Source: a candidate division LCP-89 bacterium B3_LCP (GTDB taxonomy: Bacteria; Electryoneota; B3-LCP). Taken from it: DNA of 64,000 bases. This document shows positions 1 through 8,650 of the stretch, piece by piece. The notes under the pieces were generated by a model. The model saw only the letters and a list, made by a program, of their open reading frames with translations. It did not search any database and was not told the DNA's origin. How positions within the stretch are numbered: the stretch's first letter is position 1; each line of letters begins with the position of its first letter. Location of the stretch: positions 1-64,000 of the forward strand of contig NJBN01000002.1 in assembly GCA_005223185.1 (NCBI GenBank). The letters run 5' to 3'. The position numbers and the translations under genes were made by a program.

Positions 1-1
1 A

Positions 2-37
2 ATGCGAACTGTTTGAGCGTAGCGAGTTTTCGCATTT
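2..37. repeat. Hairpin-forming intergenic repeat
   Basis: AATGCGAA at the left pairs with TTCGCATT at the right, enclosing TGAGCGTAGCGAG. It lies in the gap before the first gene, and no second copy was noticed in this window. It has the look of the palindromic intergenic elements found elsewhere here; the function is unknown. Confidence 0.4.
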
Positions 38-146
38 TAGCTGAACGGAACTTAAAATCCGAAATGGCTCGCTTAAGCGCGCAAAATATGCTTTTGCCAT
101 ATGAAATTCCCAAATGCGTTAACCCTGTCGCTCAAAAATTCCTAAG

Positions 147-175
147 TTGACATCATGGATAATTTTTTATATATT
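147..175 (+). promoter_or_regulatory. Sigma-70-type promoter of the FecR-like secreted protein
   Basis: TTGACA at 147-152, a 17-base spacer and TATATT at 170-175. Transcription should begin near 182, leaving a leader of about 55 bases before the ATG at 237, which has an AAAAAGGAG ribosome site. Confidence 0.75.
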
Positions 176-236
176 AATCTACTATCGCTTACAGATATTT
201 TAAATCCCGTTCATTTTCCAAAAAGGAGTTAATATT

Positions 237-2117
237 ATGCTTTGTGTAAGAAAAAATAAAATCACATTCAAAGGAATGGCGATCTTCACTCTGCTGGTGT
301 TTGCATCAACTGCTTTTTGTGCCGGATTGTCTTTGGGAAGAATAATACCCAAGGGTAAGGTTACATTATATCAAGGGAACCAGAAGATTGGAGAGTTCAG
401 TGCCGAAGCACCTCTTCCCGAAGACACCCTATTATCTGTCCAGGGTGAATGCGGTGTCAAAATGAGGGATCTTTATCTGGTAGCGATAGATAAGAGCCTG
501 TTTTCCGTTACAACAAAATCCACCTCCCGCAAATTGACAGTTGAGCATGGAACGGTTTATTTTGCACTTTCTTCCTTGCCGCGCACCCTTGTATTCCAAA
601 CACCCGAAGGAGTGATAACCACCAGCGAAGTCATGCTGAAAGCATCTGCGGATACCGGATTGCTGGAAGGCTATGTCTCGGTTGCAGACGGCATCTCCAA
701 AGTCGGAGTCCTTGAAGGCGGGTCAATGTTTTTGTCGGTGGGTGATGGCGAGACAATGAGGGTCAAGGCCGGTCAAGAACTCAGATTGGCCCAGGCGGAT
801 CTGTTTGGAGAGGAAAAGAAAGAAAAAGAGGAAGAACCGACTGAACCGGCTGAAGGCATGTCAACAACTACAAAGATTATTATCGGGGCTTGTACTATAG
901 GTGCTGTGGCTGCTGTTGCAGGCGGTGGCGGTGGCGGCGGCGGTGGCGGCGGCGGTGGCGGCGGCAAATTTCCAGGTGGTCAAGGTGGTAGTGGCGCCTG
1001 TGGTGGTTTATATACCACGTGGTCCGCTGGATTGGGTGGCTCCGGTGGTGGCGGCGGTGGCGGCCAAGCCGGCAGCATCATTGGTTCATACTGGAATATA
1101 GAAATTCTTCCAGGGCTCGGCGGTTTCGGCGCACACGCTATCGGCTACAACACTGTCGGAGGTGGCGCAGGCAGTCCAGGCAATCTTGTTCTCGGAGCAA
1201 TAGGCGAAGATGTAACTGTTGCGGGTGCAATATCGCTGCTTGCAGGTAACCCCCCCGAGGGCGGAATGGGTGTCCTTTCGGTTTATGGTACTTTGATTAG
1301 CGACTGCACCTATGTGGAAGCCAACATAAACGTGTCCAATGGAGTTAACGTCGAAGCATGGTACGTCAACGGTGGAGCCGGGGGCGGTGGTGAGGGTGGT
1401 CCAGGTGTGCAAGACACCTTGGAATGCGTTGGGGTCATGCTGACACCCTACAACCCGCCCATCCTCATCCCAGCTTCAGGTGGTAGCTTCGATTATAACA
1501 TTGGTGTGGGAAATGGTAGCCCCACAACCGAAAATTTCGACTTTTGGTGCGATGTAACCTTGCCCAACGGTTCAATCTACGGGCCGGTGCTTGGACCGTT
1601 TAACCTGACTTTTCTCGCAGACATGTATGCTGATCGCGATCGTAGCCAGAATGTGCCTGCTCACGCTCCTGCAGGTGAATATAGCTTCAATGCGTATGTG
1701 GGCTTCTATCCGGATAGCGCCACCTTTGGACACAGTTTCCCCTTTGAAAAGCTATCTGATGGATCGCTTGCCGTTGGCGATTGGACGGAAGGCTGGACCA
1801 ACAGCGGCGAGCCTTTCGACGAATGGCTGACACAAGCGGCTGTAGTTCTTCCTGAGGAGTACTCCTTCTCACAAGTCTATCCCAATCCTTTCAACCCGCT
1901 GGCGCGGCTGAGTTTCAGCTTACCTGAAGTTTCCCACGTCAAACTGGCCATCTACGATTTGCAGGGCCGTTTAGTCGCCAACTTAGTGGACGGGATGAGT
2001 GAAGTAGGTGCTCACGAGTTCACCTTTGACGCTACGAACCTATCTTCTGGTATCTACATTGCCCGGTTGGAAGCGGGTTCATACAGTGCTTCCCAGAAAC
2101 TGGTGTTGATGAAATAA
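237..2117 (+). CDS. FecR-like, glycine-rich secreted protein with C-terminal type IX sorting domain
   Basis: Exported protein of unknown role. Residues about 1-29 form a signal peptide (VFASTAFCA). Residues 33-190 read as a FecR-type beta domain (start GKVTLYQGNQKIG). A charged EEKKEKEEE stretch follows, then a hydrophobic run at 213-228 that passes directly into 15 consecutive glycines (GGC/GGT codons, 921-965) and further glycine-rich blocks. From about 410 to 535 lies the domain shared with other secreted proteins here (GG..F...V.N, FD.W, LPNG..YGP, RDR.Q..PA.AP.G.Y). The last 85 or so residues are a Por sorting domain with YPNPFNP and the ending KLVLMK, so the protein should be sorted by the type IX system. 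Strong RBS and promoter. No enzymatic motif is visible; an adhesin or surface structural role is only a guess. Confidence 0.8.
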   Translation: MLCVRKNKITFKGMAIFTLLVFASTAFCAGLSLGRIIPKGKVTLYQGNQKIGEFSAEAPLPEDTLLSVQGECGVKMRDLYLVAIDKSLFSVTTKSTSRKLTVEHGTVYFALSSLPRTLVFQTPEGVITTSEVMLKASADTGLLEGYVSVADGISKVGVLEGGSMFLSVGDGETMRVKAGQELRLAQADLFGEEKKEKEEEPTEPAEGMSTTTKIIIGACTIGAVAAVAGGGGGGGGGGGGGGGKFPGGQGGSGACGGLYTTWSAGLGGSGGGGGGGQAGSIIGSYWNIEILPGLGGFGAHAIGYNTVGGGAGSPGNLVLGAIGEDVTVAGAISLLAGNPPEGGMGVLSVYGTLISDCTYVEANINVSNGVNVEAWYVNGGAGGGGEGGPGVQDTLECVGVMLTPYNPPILIPASGGSFDYNIGVGNGSPTTENFDFWCDVTLPNGSIYGPVLGPFNLTFLADMYADRDRSQNVPAHAPAGEYSFNAYVGFYPDSATFGHSFPFEKLSDGSLAVGDWTEGWTNSGEPFDEWLTQAAVVLPEEYSFSQVYPNPFNPLARLSFSLPEVSHVKLAIYDLQGRLVANLVDGMSEVGAHEFTFDATNLSSGIYIARLEAGSYSASQKLVLMK

Positions 2118-2138
2118 CCCTGCGCAGTTTCATGAATA

Positions 2139-2176
2139 AGGGGCGTTCCACCATAGTGAGAACGCCCCTACTTTTT
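2139..2176 (+). terminator. Rho-independent terminator
   Basis: GGGGCGTTC pairs with GAACGCCCC and is followed by TACTTTTT on the plus strand. It ends the FecR-like gene. The convergent gene on the minus strand stops just beyond it, and the T-run there is weaker. Confidence 0.75.
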
Positions 2177-2194
2177 CCTTTTTAGTTTAACCTC

Positions 2195-3811
2195 TTACTT
2201 TACAAGAACAATCTTCCCGCTGATGTTGTTATTGCCAGCGTTCAGACGGTACAGGTAGATTCCTGAAGCTAGATCTGAAGCATCGAAGGCGACCTCGTGC
2301 GTACCAGCATCCCTCATACCGTCAACCAGAGTACTCACAAGCTGTCCCCGCAAGTTATAAACTGAGAGCTTCACATGGGAAGCTGCGGGCAGGGCAAAGC
2401 TGAATTGTGTGGTTGGGTTGAAGGGATTGGGGTAGATACCGGAGAAAGCAAAGTCTTGTGGTATCTCAGTCCTGAAAATTGGATTCGACATCCATTGATC
2501 GAACTCTTCTCCCCAATTTAGCCAGCCTTCGACGAAATCGCCACCGCCATCGCTCTGTTTGGTGAATTCAAAGTTGTCGATACACCAGATTGAATCCGGA
2601 TACATACCTAAATAGGCATTATACATATAATCTCCAACAGGAGCACCGGCAGGGACACTTTGAATACGATCGCGGTCAATAGCGGTGCTGCTCTGCATGG
2701 TCAGATTAACCGGGCCAATCACCGGACCGTAATATTGGCCGTTGGGCAAGGTTATATCACACCATACATCGAAAGTCTGAACGTAGAAATCGTGATTGGC
2801 TACTTCAATGTTGAATTCCAGTTCACCACCTGGTGGGGGGATACTGGTGGGGTATACCGGATCCAGAGTAACCACCACTGCAGGATTCAATATACCGTGC
2901 GCTACATGAAAGGGTATGTTCTGAGGTACCAACGGTGTTGTGGAAATGGAATCAACCGATACCTTGTGATAGATGACATCATTCAGTGTCCATGCTCCCG
3001 AGGTGTAAATGACCGAACCAGCATCATAATCCAGGATGTACATGATATCACATTCACCATCGACTGTTTTTCGCATAGACGGTGTATACTCGGACAGGCA
3101 TTCTCCGGGTGGGGCATTCTGAGGCGTGATGGTATTGGTAACGTTCTTCCCTTCCGACCAGTTTAAACCTCCATCGGTTGACACTGAAATATAAATCTCA
3201 CCTGAAGGATGCCCCGCTTCTGACTGATGCGTTGGATCCAAGTCGAAGACCTGATACATGCAGTACAAGTAGCCGGAACCGGGATCTTGCCCTAATGAGG
3301 GACGTTGGGCAGCGAAATTCCAGGCACCGCATTCAGTCGTGTCAGCTGGAGCTATGGCTTCATGGATGATGCTGAAATCTTCCGGATATTGTTCTGACCA
3401 ATGCCAGATGATGGAAGAATTAGCGTGAGTCGTATCCCATAATTCAAAGTAGCAGCAGGTGGAGAAGGCGGCATGAACGTAATCGTTCTGATCGATATAC
3501 AGGCTTAGATCAGCGACTGCCCGCAACGTATCCATGCATGCCATGAGTGTATCAGGACATAGAAGTGTATCTGGACTGATAAAATTCGTGAGATTCAAAG
3601 AACCGCGGAAATCCGGTTCCTGACCATCTTCCTCTATCTTCAAGTAGATATCATTATTATAGCTGGAGAAAAAGGAAAGACATTCGGGGAAACAATTCCA
3701 TCGGCTATAACTCCATCCAACGGCAGTCTTATCAGAAACCTCAGAAGTAGCAATATCTGCAGCTAAGGTTACTGACCAATCAACTAATTCCCAATCACTC
3801 TCGAAATTCAC
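2195..3811 (-). CDS. 3' part of a UGA-interrupted sorting-domain protein
   Basis: This 538-codon frame (apparent GTG start at 3811) is the continuation, in the same reading frame, of the gene starting at 4528. The two parts are separated only by one TGA (3869-3871) and 19 sense codons. It aligns throughout with the truncated gene at the right edge of the window (shared runs such as IIWHWSEQ, AQR..LGQDP, YPSGEIY.SVSTDGG), which is not interrupted. Residues about 310-440 are the domain shared with neighbouring secreted proteins, and the last 85 or so are a type IX sorting domain ending KIVLVK. The 3811 GTG has no convincing ribosome site and lies inside a conserved stretch, so this is more likely the stranded 3' part of a pseudogene (or of a read-through gene) than an independent gene. 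Confidence 0.7.
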   Translation of the reverse strand: MNFESDWELVDWSVTLAADIATSEVSDKTAVGWSYSRWNCFPECLSFFSSYNNDIYLKIEEDGQEPDFRGSLNLTNFISPDTLLCPDTLMACMDTLRAVADLSLYIDQNDYVHAAFSTCCYFELWDTTHANSSIIWHWSEQYPEDFSIIHEAIAPADTTECGAWNFAAQRPSLGQDPGSGYLYCMYQVFDLDPTHQSEAGHPSGEIYISVSTDGGLNWSEGKNVTNTITPQNAPPGECLSEYTPSMRKTVDGECDIMYILDYDAGSVIYTSGAWTLNDVIYHKVSVDSISTTPLVPQNIPFHVAHGILNPAVVVTLDPVYPTSIPPPGGELEFNIEVANHDFYVQTFDVWCDITLPNGQYYGPVIGPVNLTMQSSTAIDRDRIQSVPAGAPVGDYMYNAYLGMYPDSIWCIDNFEFTKQSDGGGDFVEGWLNWGEEFDQWMSNPIFRTEIPQDFAFSGIYPNPFNPTTQFSFALPAASHVKLSVYNLRGQLVSTLVDGMRDAGTHEVAFDASDLASGIYLYRLNAGNNNISGKIVLVK

Positions 3812-3868
3812 TGACCCTGTTCCAGGGTTGTAGCTGGCAGTGATGTAGTACTGCCGCTGAGCGTTCGT

Positions 3869-4528
3869 TCACGTGGCGGGATTCTCAGCCGCTACGATGT
3901 GCATCAATCCGTTGCGGTCAAACTGCATTTTGGGCCAGCATATTTCGTAAATAAAGTACCAGGGATCATAAATATCCGGCGTATAGTAATTGATGAAGGT
4001 ACCCGAATGAGGATAGAAGTCGGTGCCGACAGCAGTCCAGAAATTAGCATCGGGTTCGCTGTACTGGTGAAAAACTGGGAAAGCTCTGCCATCATAAGCA
4101 ACATCCAGAGTAACATACCCAGCGCGTGTAGCGTAATCCACCTGGTATCCGGTTCCGGGCCAGCCTTGATTACCACTGGAATCGATGTAATTATAATAAA
4201 TGTGCCTTTGACTGGCTCCTGAATTTAAACCGTTCATCCAGGCGAAATGCATATAGCCGAATTCATCCTTTTCCAGCATTCTCCCGGTGGAACCGTTGTG
4301 CTGGTTTTCGTGCCATGTGGTACCGATGACAACCGTATCCCCGACTACGTCCAGATCATCCGTTGGGTGGATTTTCGGGTAAGGTGGGAAAGCAACCGGA
4401 GCGTTGATCTCCTCATTCCCAGTCATAACGGGATGATTGACAACCGGGCTGAGAACGGGTTGGTCAGCGATTGAGGATAGAGCGAACAGGAGAACTGCTA
4501 AGGTGGCGATAAAGATTGTGATTTTCAT
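3869..4528 (-). CDS. 5' part of a UGA-interrupted sorting-domain protein
   Basis: 219 codons with an ATG at 4528, a good GGAGG ribosome site, its own promoter and a signal peptide (MKITIFIATLAVLLFALSSIA). It aligns from the N-terminus with the intact paralogue starting at 62667: FPPYP....DDLD.VGD, IGTTW.EN, YYNY.D.SGNQ.WPGTGY. The frame stops at TGA (3869-3871) after ENPAT. At the corresponding place the paralogue has a sense codon, and homology resumes in the same frame after the stop. The full gene would encode about 777 residues. As it stands the product would lack the shared domain and the sorting signal and would not be surface-anchored. Sequencing error, recent nonsense mutation and read-through cannot be told apart here. 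Confidence 0.7.
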   Translation of the reverse strand: MKITIFIATLAVLLFALSSIADQPVLSPVVNHPVMTGNEEINAPVAFPPYPKIHPTDDLDVVGDTVVIGTTWHENQHNGSTGRMLEKDEFGYMHFAWMNGLNSGASQRHIYYNYIDSSGNQGWPGTGYQVDYATRAGYVTLDVAYDGRAFPVFHQYSEPDANFWTAVGTDFYPHSGTFINYYTPDIYDPWYFIYEICWPKMQFDRNGLMHIVAAENPAT

Positions 4529-4573
4529 AAATCCTCCAGTTTTGGTTGTTTATTACTAAACACTCCATCCTTC

Positions 4574-4601
4574 AATATAGCAATTTTTTCGGTAAAGTCA
4601 A
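4574..4601 (-). promoter_or_regulatory. Promoter of the UGA-interrupted gene
   Basis: Read on the minus strand: TTGACT, a 16-base spacer and TATATT. The spacer is one base shorter than in the other promoters of this type here. It lies about 45 bases upstream of the ATG at 4528. Confidence 0.6.
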
Positions 4602-4795
4602 GCTCTTTTTTATTTGGGGGTATTTTTTCAATCAAAAGGTGTCGGGGTCAGGGGCGACCCCGACTACGAAATATTAGAAAACCGTCAGGTCTCATCCTGC
4701 CAGAGCGGGACAGGCTCCCTGCCTCCTGATAAATTAGTTTATATTTAGGAGGCTGGATTGCAGGATGCCCTACCCACACCGATGAGGATTTTGTA

Positions 4796-4831
4796 CAACA
4801 AAAAGGGCATCCCGCATTAGCCGAGATGCCC
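4796..4831 (-). terminator. Rho-independent terminator of the C25 protease gene
   Basis: On the minus strand GGGCATC pairs with GATGCCC and is followed by TTTTTGTTG, about 25 bases after the stop codon at 4859. Confidence 0.75.
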
Positions 4832-4858
4832 CAATTAATCCTTTAGACTTTATCCTTT

Positions 4859-7800
4859 CTATTTGACCAGTACCATTTTCCCACTGATGTTGTTGCTACC
4901 AGCGCTCAAACGGTACAGGTAGATTCCTGAAGCCAGATTAGAGGCATCGAAGGAAACGTCGTGTGTGCCGGCATCTCTCATACCGTCAACCAGAGTGTTC
5001 ACAAGCTGTCCCCGCAAGTTATAAACTGAGAGCTTCACATGGGAAGCTGCGGGCAGGGCAAAGCTGAATTGTGTGGTTGGGTTGAAGGGATTAGGATAGA
5101 TGCCGCCGAAGGTGAAATCATCGGGAATGATCAATTCTGTTTGAGCAGTAATGATCTCTTCGAACGGATCAAGTACATTGGCAGGTTTCCAGGGCACAAA
5201 ATTGGCATCGGCAGCACCAGCCTTCTGCCAATCGAAACTGCTCTGATCCCAGGCAACCGAAGGATGAATCCCAACTTTCCCGGTCATGGTGTAATTACCA
5301 CCTGCATAAGATTCCGGCACGGGGAAGTATGCATCCGGACGATTGATCTGCCAGCCGGGTAGATAATTTGTCATACTGCGCAGAATCATAGTTTCAGGAG
5401 GTCCACCTTCATAAGATAGCTCTATCCAGGCGTCAAAGTCCAGGGGAACGCTGCCGACATTCTCGCCGAATATGGCGTAGTATAGAGTACCACCGGTAGC
5501 CGGTATTGGGGACCCTGAGACGTAACTCAACTCTATGGTCATTTCAGGCGTGGTTCCGGTCGGCAATCCAATGATTTCAACGTCGTCTATATACCAGCCT
5601 TCATTGTTGGTATTGTCATCGGAACCGAAGACGAACCTGAGCTGGATATCACCGACGTAAGCCGCCAGATCTGCATTTACTTCAGTCCAGTTGAAGCTGC
5701 CTGAGTAAACTGGAGTCTGTGGCGCAAAGGGACCGGAATAGGGATTGCCCCCGCCAGCTTCTGCGCGGATATAGTGCGTGTAGGCAAGATCCAGAATGCC
5801 CCAGGGACCGCCGTTATGAGAAACTTCAACGCAGCCGCCGTCGTATGCCGAATCAGCGTATGCTCCGGAAGCTTCAGCCTGTATCCTATGCCAGAAGGTC
5901 AGTTCGCAGGCATCGCCAATGCTGATGACAGGCGAAATGAGCGTTCCGTGAGCATGGTCGGCGTAATTGCCGCCTACATCGCCGAATTTCCAGGAGTGCG
6001 TGGGTGAGTGGCTGTTTTCAGTTGAGTAGTGCCACTGGTCAGCCCAACCCGGGGTGACGACTTCGTGCGTCCAGCCGCCGATACCGCTTTCCATGTCATC
6101 GGAGAACAGAATACCCAGAATCAGGAAGCTGTAAGTATCCGTGGTGCCGGTGTTAGCCGCTGGAGCCGCATCTGTGGCTTCAAGGTAATAGTCAATGGTT
6201 GCGCCCACCGCCTGACCGGGGATATCACCTACCCAGGTATCGCCGACCGTGTTGACCATAGCTACTTCGTCGAAGTTGGAGCCGTCAGTGCTGTACCAAA
6301 CGGAAGCAGAAGCTACTCCGGAGTAATCCATTATGGTCGCTTCTACTGTATAAGGTCCGGAACTGGTGGTGTTTTCCAGTGGTGTATGAGCAATCAGCGG
6401 GGGCCAGAGATCAGGGCCACCGGATACGACCGGAAGTTGCACGATATACGGCATGGCGTTAAACGCTGTAACAGTTAGGTCAACATAACCAGGAGGAAGT
6501 GTTCCTGGCGTGATTTGTACAGAGGCCAGTCCTTGTGCATTAGTCAAGGCGGATCCAAACAGTTCGCCCTCCCAGGAAATCGCTGCCATGGCGCCTTCGA
6601 TACCAGTTACGATAACCTCGAAAGTGGGATTATTGGGATCGATCTGGTTATCATGAGCTACTGCCATTGTGAAAGGAGTATCTGTGCGTACCTGTAAAGA
6701 TGGATCACCGAAAATGGTCCAGTGATCGGCTTCATTTTCACCAGATCCGCCGGTCTCGTCAATCATCAAGGCGGCACCGTTCGTGCAGAGACCTCCGAAT
6801 GTATTCTTCAGTTCGGGGGTCAATAAGTCGATGACTTCATCCTGCGCGTACATAGGTGGATTCCACGATTGACTTATGGAAGAACCCCAGAAACCGATAC
6901 ATCCAGTCGGTTCCCCGAGATTGGTAGCGCGCAGCCATGCTTCACCAAAGCAGGTGGCATTAGCAAAGTTGCCATTTACGCACGCTACACTGGTAGCAAA
7001 TGGAAGCATACTATTGTTAACCAAGGCATTGACGTTTGTATTGCTGAACCCGGTTGTGCCCCAGGAAGTGGTGCTGCCGTGTCCGCAATAGGTGATGATG
7101 CTGCGGCCTTGATTGAGTGCATTGCTGATCATGGATTGCGTTGCAGTAGGATCATAGATCTGATCAACTGCCGTGTAAGTGAAACTCAGCAATTGATCGC
7201 GGATAAGATCCACGTGCTCATCGTCATATTCACCATAATGACCGGGACCCTGGTTTGAGGCAATACCGGTCCCTTTGTGATACCAATCAGCTCCTGACTG
7301 AGGATATTTCTCGTAACTGATAGTTCGTTCAACCTGAGTGTTGACATGGTCTAAGTTTTCGGCAGAAAAGCGGCCAATGAACAGCTCGGAATAGTGGTCG
7401 TTTCCAACAAGATAACCATAGGTAGGATCCTCGCCACCGCTGGGTGTCGCCACCTGAGCCGCATCACCGACCAGCAAAACGTATTTCAGGTCACTGGTGT
7501 TGTAGAGATTCTGGATGTAGTTCTTTATGGCAGTGGCGTTGTTGCCAATAGTGCCAACATTGACCATCGTGGTAGAAAGACCTTTCTGATTCTTCCAATT
7601 AACGAGGGGCATCATGGCATTGTACCAGGCATCGTGCACAATCACCAGCATAGATCCTTCTTCTTCCACCGGAGTATAGTCCAAACCATAATTCAGAAAG
7701 TGACGATCGTAAATCCGCTTGAATTCAGGATCGATGGTTTCAATATCACCGGAACGTTCCAGTACGTTAACTCCGCCGGAGCCTACCTGCTTCACTTCGA

Positions 7801-8368
7801 TAGTCAATTGAGTGTAAACGCGCAGTACCTGAGTAACCGGGTTGTACTGGAAGGCATTCACTTCCACAACCTGCCCGCGAATGTCACGCAAGATGTAAGG
7901 ATTGCGAAGCTGGACGATATTTTGGGGATACCAGGCATCTTGCTGATAGATTTCTCCGAATTCGTAAGGCACGTCACCCGGATTGATTTCACGGGAGAAA
8001 TGCCCCTTTGAAGGAAGCACTTTAATACCGGAAATATCCCTGTATTCGGAAGATACTACTCGCGCGCTCATCAAGGCATTGTCCGGGATCATAATACTGC
8101 GGCACAGACGCGGCAGTTCGGGATTCCCTTTTGCCCAGAGGCGGCTTTCACTTTTTAGTGCTATCAGATCGTAAGCTTCTCCCTCGACGATCACCTGGTC
8201 CTGGATAAACCCGTTGATCCGGTAATCGAGCAGAATGTTACCAGCATCGGATTTCAGGACTTCCACAGCGGGTGCTTCGGATGAACCTGTCAGGTTCACC
8301 ACTTGAGCCGCACCTGCGAAATTGACCAGGAGAATTAAAGCAAACATTAAACTGCAGAATTTCTTCAT
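4859..8368 (-). CDS. Gingipain-type C25 cysteine protease, secreted, with type IX sorting domain
   Basis: Large secreted cysteine protease. I start it at the ATG at 8368 (MKKFCSLMFALILLVNFAGA signal peptide), because GAGAGGG precedes that ATG; an ATG 15 bases upstream is also in frame. Residues about 25-205 resemble a gingipain propeptide. The caspase-like C25 catalytic domain spans about 235-555 and shows both expected catalytic motifs, YCGHGS (His430) and SVACVNGNF (Cys463). Next come an Ig-like domain, a second Ig-like domain of the kind used in adhesins, and a jelly-roll-like segment (DDMESG...W, GWYIDDVEI). A divergent copy of the domain shared with neighbouring proteins follows, then a Por sorting domain ending KMVLVK. 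C25 proteases are typical type IX cargo. Substrate specificity cannot be read from sequence. Confidence 0.88.
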   Translation of the reverse strand: MKKFCSLMFALILLVNFAGAAQVVNLTGSSEAPAVEVLKSDAGNILLDYRINGFIQDQVIVEGEAYDLIALKSESRLWAKGNPELPRLCRSIMIPDNALMSARVVSSEYRDISGIKVLPSKGHFSREINPGDVPYEFGEIYQQDAWYPQNIVQLRNPYILRDIRGQVVEVNAFQYNPVTQVLRVYTQLTIEVKQVGSGGVNVLERSGDIETIDPEFKRIYDRHFLNYGLDYTPVEEEGSMLVIVHDAWYNAMMPLVNWKNQKGLSTTMVNVGTIGNNATAIKNYIQNLYNTSDLKYVLLVGDAAQVATPSGGEDPTYGYLVGNDHYSELFIGRFSAENLDHVNTQVERTISYEKYPQSGADWYHKGTGIASNQGPGHYGEYDDEHVDLIRDQLLSFTYTAVDQIYDPTATQSMISNALNQGRSIITYCGHGSTTSWGTTGFSNTNVNALVNNSMLPFATSVACVNGNFANATCFGEAWLRATNLGEPTGCIGFWGSSISQSWNPPMYAQDEVIDLLTPELKNTFGGLCTNGAALMIDETGGSGENEADHWTIFGDPSLQVRTDTPFTMAVAHDNQIDPNNPTFEVIVTGIEGAMAAISWEGELFGSALTNAQGLASVQITPGTLPPGYVDLTVTAFNAMPYIVQLPVVSGGPDLWPPLIAHTPLENTTSSGPYTVEATIMDYSGVASASVWYSTDGSNFDEVAMVNTVGDTWVGDIPGQAVGATIDYYLEATDAAPAANTGTTDTYSFLILGILFSDDMESGIGGWTHEVVTPGWADQWHYSTENSHSPTHSWKFGDVGGNYADHAHGTLISPVISIGDACELTFWHRIQAEASGAYADSAYDGGCVEVSHNGGPWGILDLAYTHYIRAEAGGGNPYSGPFAPQTPVYSGSFNWTEVNADLAAYVGDIQLRFVFGSDDNTNNEGWYIDDVEIIGLPTGTTPEMTIELSYVSGSPIPATGGTLYYAIFGENVGSVPLDFDAWIELSYEGGPPETMILRSMTNYLPGWQINRPDAYFPVPESYAGGNYTMTGKVGIHPSVAWDQSSFDWQKAGAADANFVPWKPANVLDPFEEIITAQTELIIPDDFTFGGIYPNPFNPTTQFSFALPAASHVKLSVYNLRGQLVNTLVDGMRDAGTHDVSFDASNLASGIYLYRLSAGSNNISGKMVLVK

Positions 8369-8561
8369 AACCCTCTCTCCCATTTTTATGTATGATTTAT
8401 CTTAACTGTTCAAGCAACGTCAACAAACATAGCTTAATTAATAAAGGCAAACGCTATGCCCGACTATTTCAACCTGAAGTATAGAATTTAATCGGGCAAT
8501 GCGGGTTGTCTGTATGCCGATTTTGCGCACTATTTTACATCGGTATCTTTTAAACCAGTAT

Positions 8562-8590
8562 AATATACGGCTTTTTTCGCCGAAAGTCAA
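8562..8590 (-). promoter_or_regulatory. Promoter of the C25 protease gene
   Basis: On the minus strand: TTGACT, 17 bases, TATATT. The spacer itself is a near-palindrome (CGGCGAAAAAAGCCG). Confidence 0.7.
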
Positions 8591-8650
8591 GCGATAAAGT
8601 GAAACCAGCACGATTTATTCTGGTGATCAAGTGATCCTGAGTAATATGAC

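Larger units (their letters stand above)
4529..4858. other. Intergenic region with promoter, hairpins and terminator
   Basis: No gene was seen. It holds the minus-strand promoter of the interrupted gene (4574-4601), a strong hairpin at 4641-4664 (GTCGGGGTC pairing with GACCCCGAC), a repeat-like CGTCAGGTCTCATCCTG stretch near 4682, and the minus-strand terminator of the C25 protease gene near 4800-4831. Confidence 0.6.

Noticed and set aside
773-967. Proline-rich frame on the minus strand
   Set aside because: It is the antisense of the glycine-codon repeat in the FecR-like gene; no start signal, low-complexity shadow.
3869-3871. Selenocysteine or alternative code at the in-frame UGA
   Set aside because: No hairpin resembling a SECIS was noticed after it, the paralogue has no cysteine there, and UGA serves as an ordinary stop for many genes in the window.
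7394-8011. 205-codon plus-strand frame inside the C25 protease gene
   Set aside because: Antisense shadow of a well-supported protease propeptide; no ribosome site or family resemblance.
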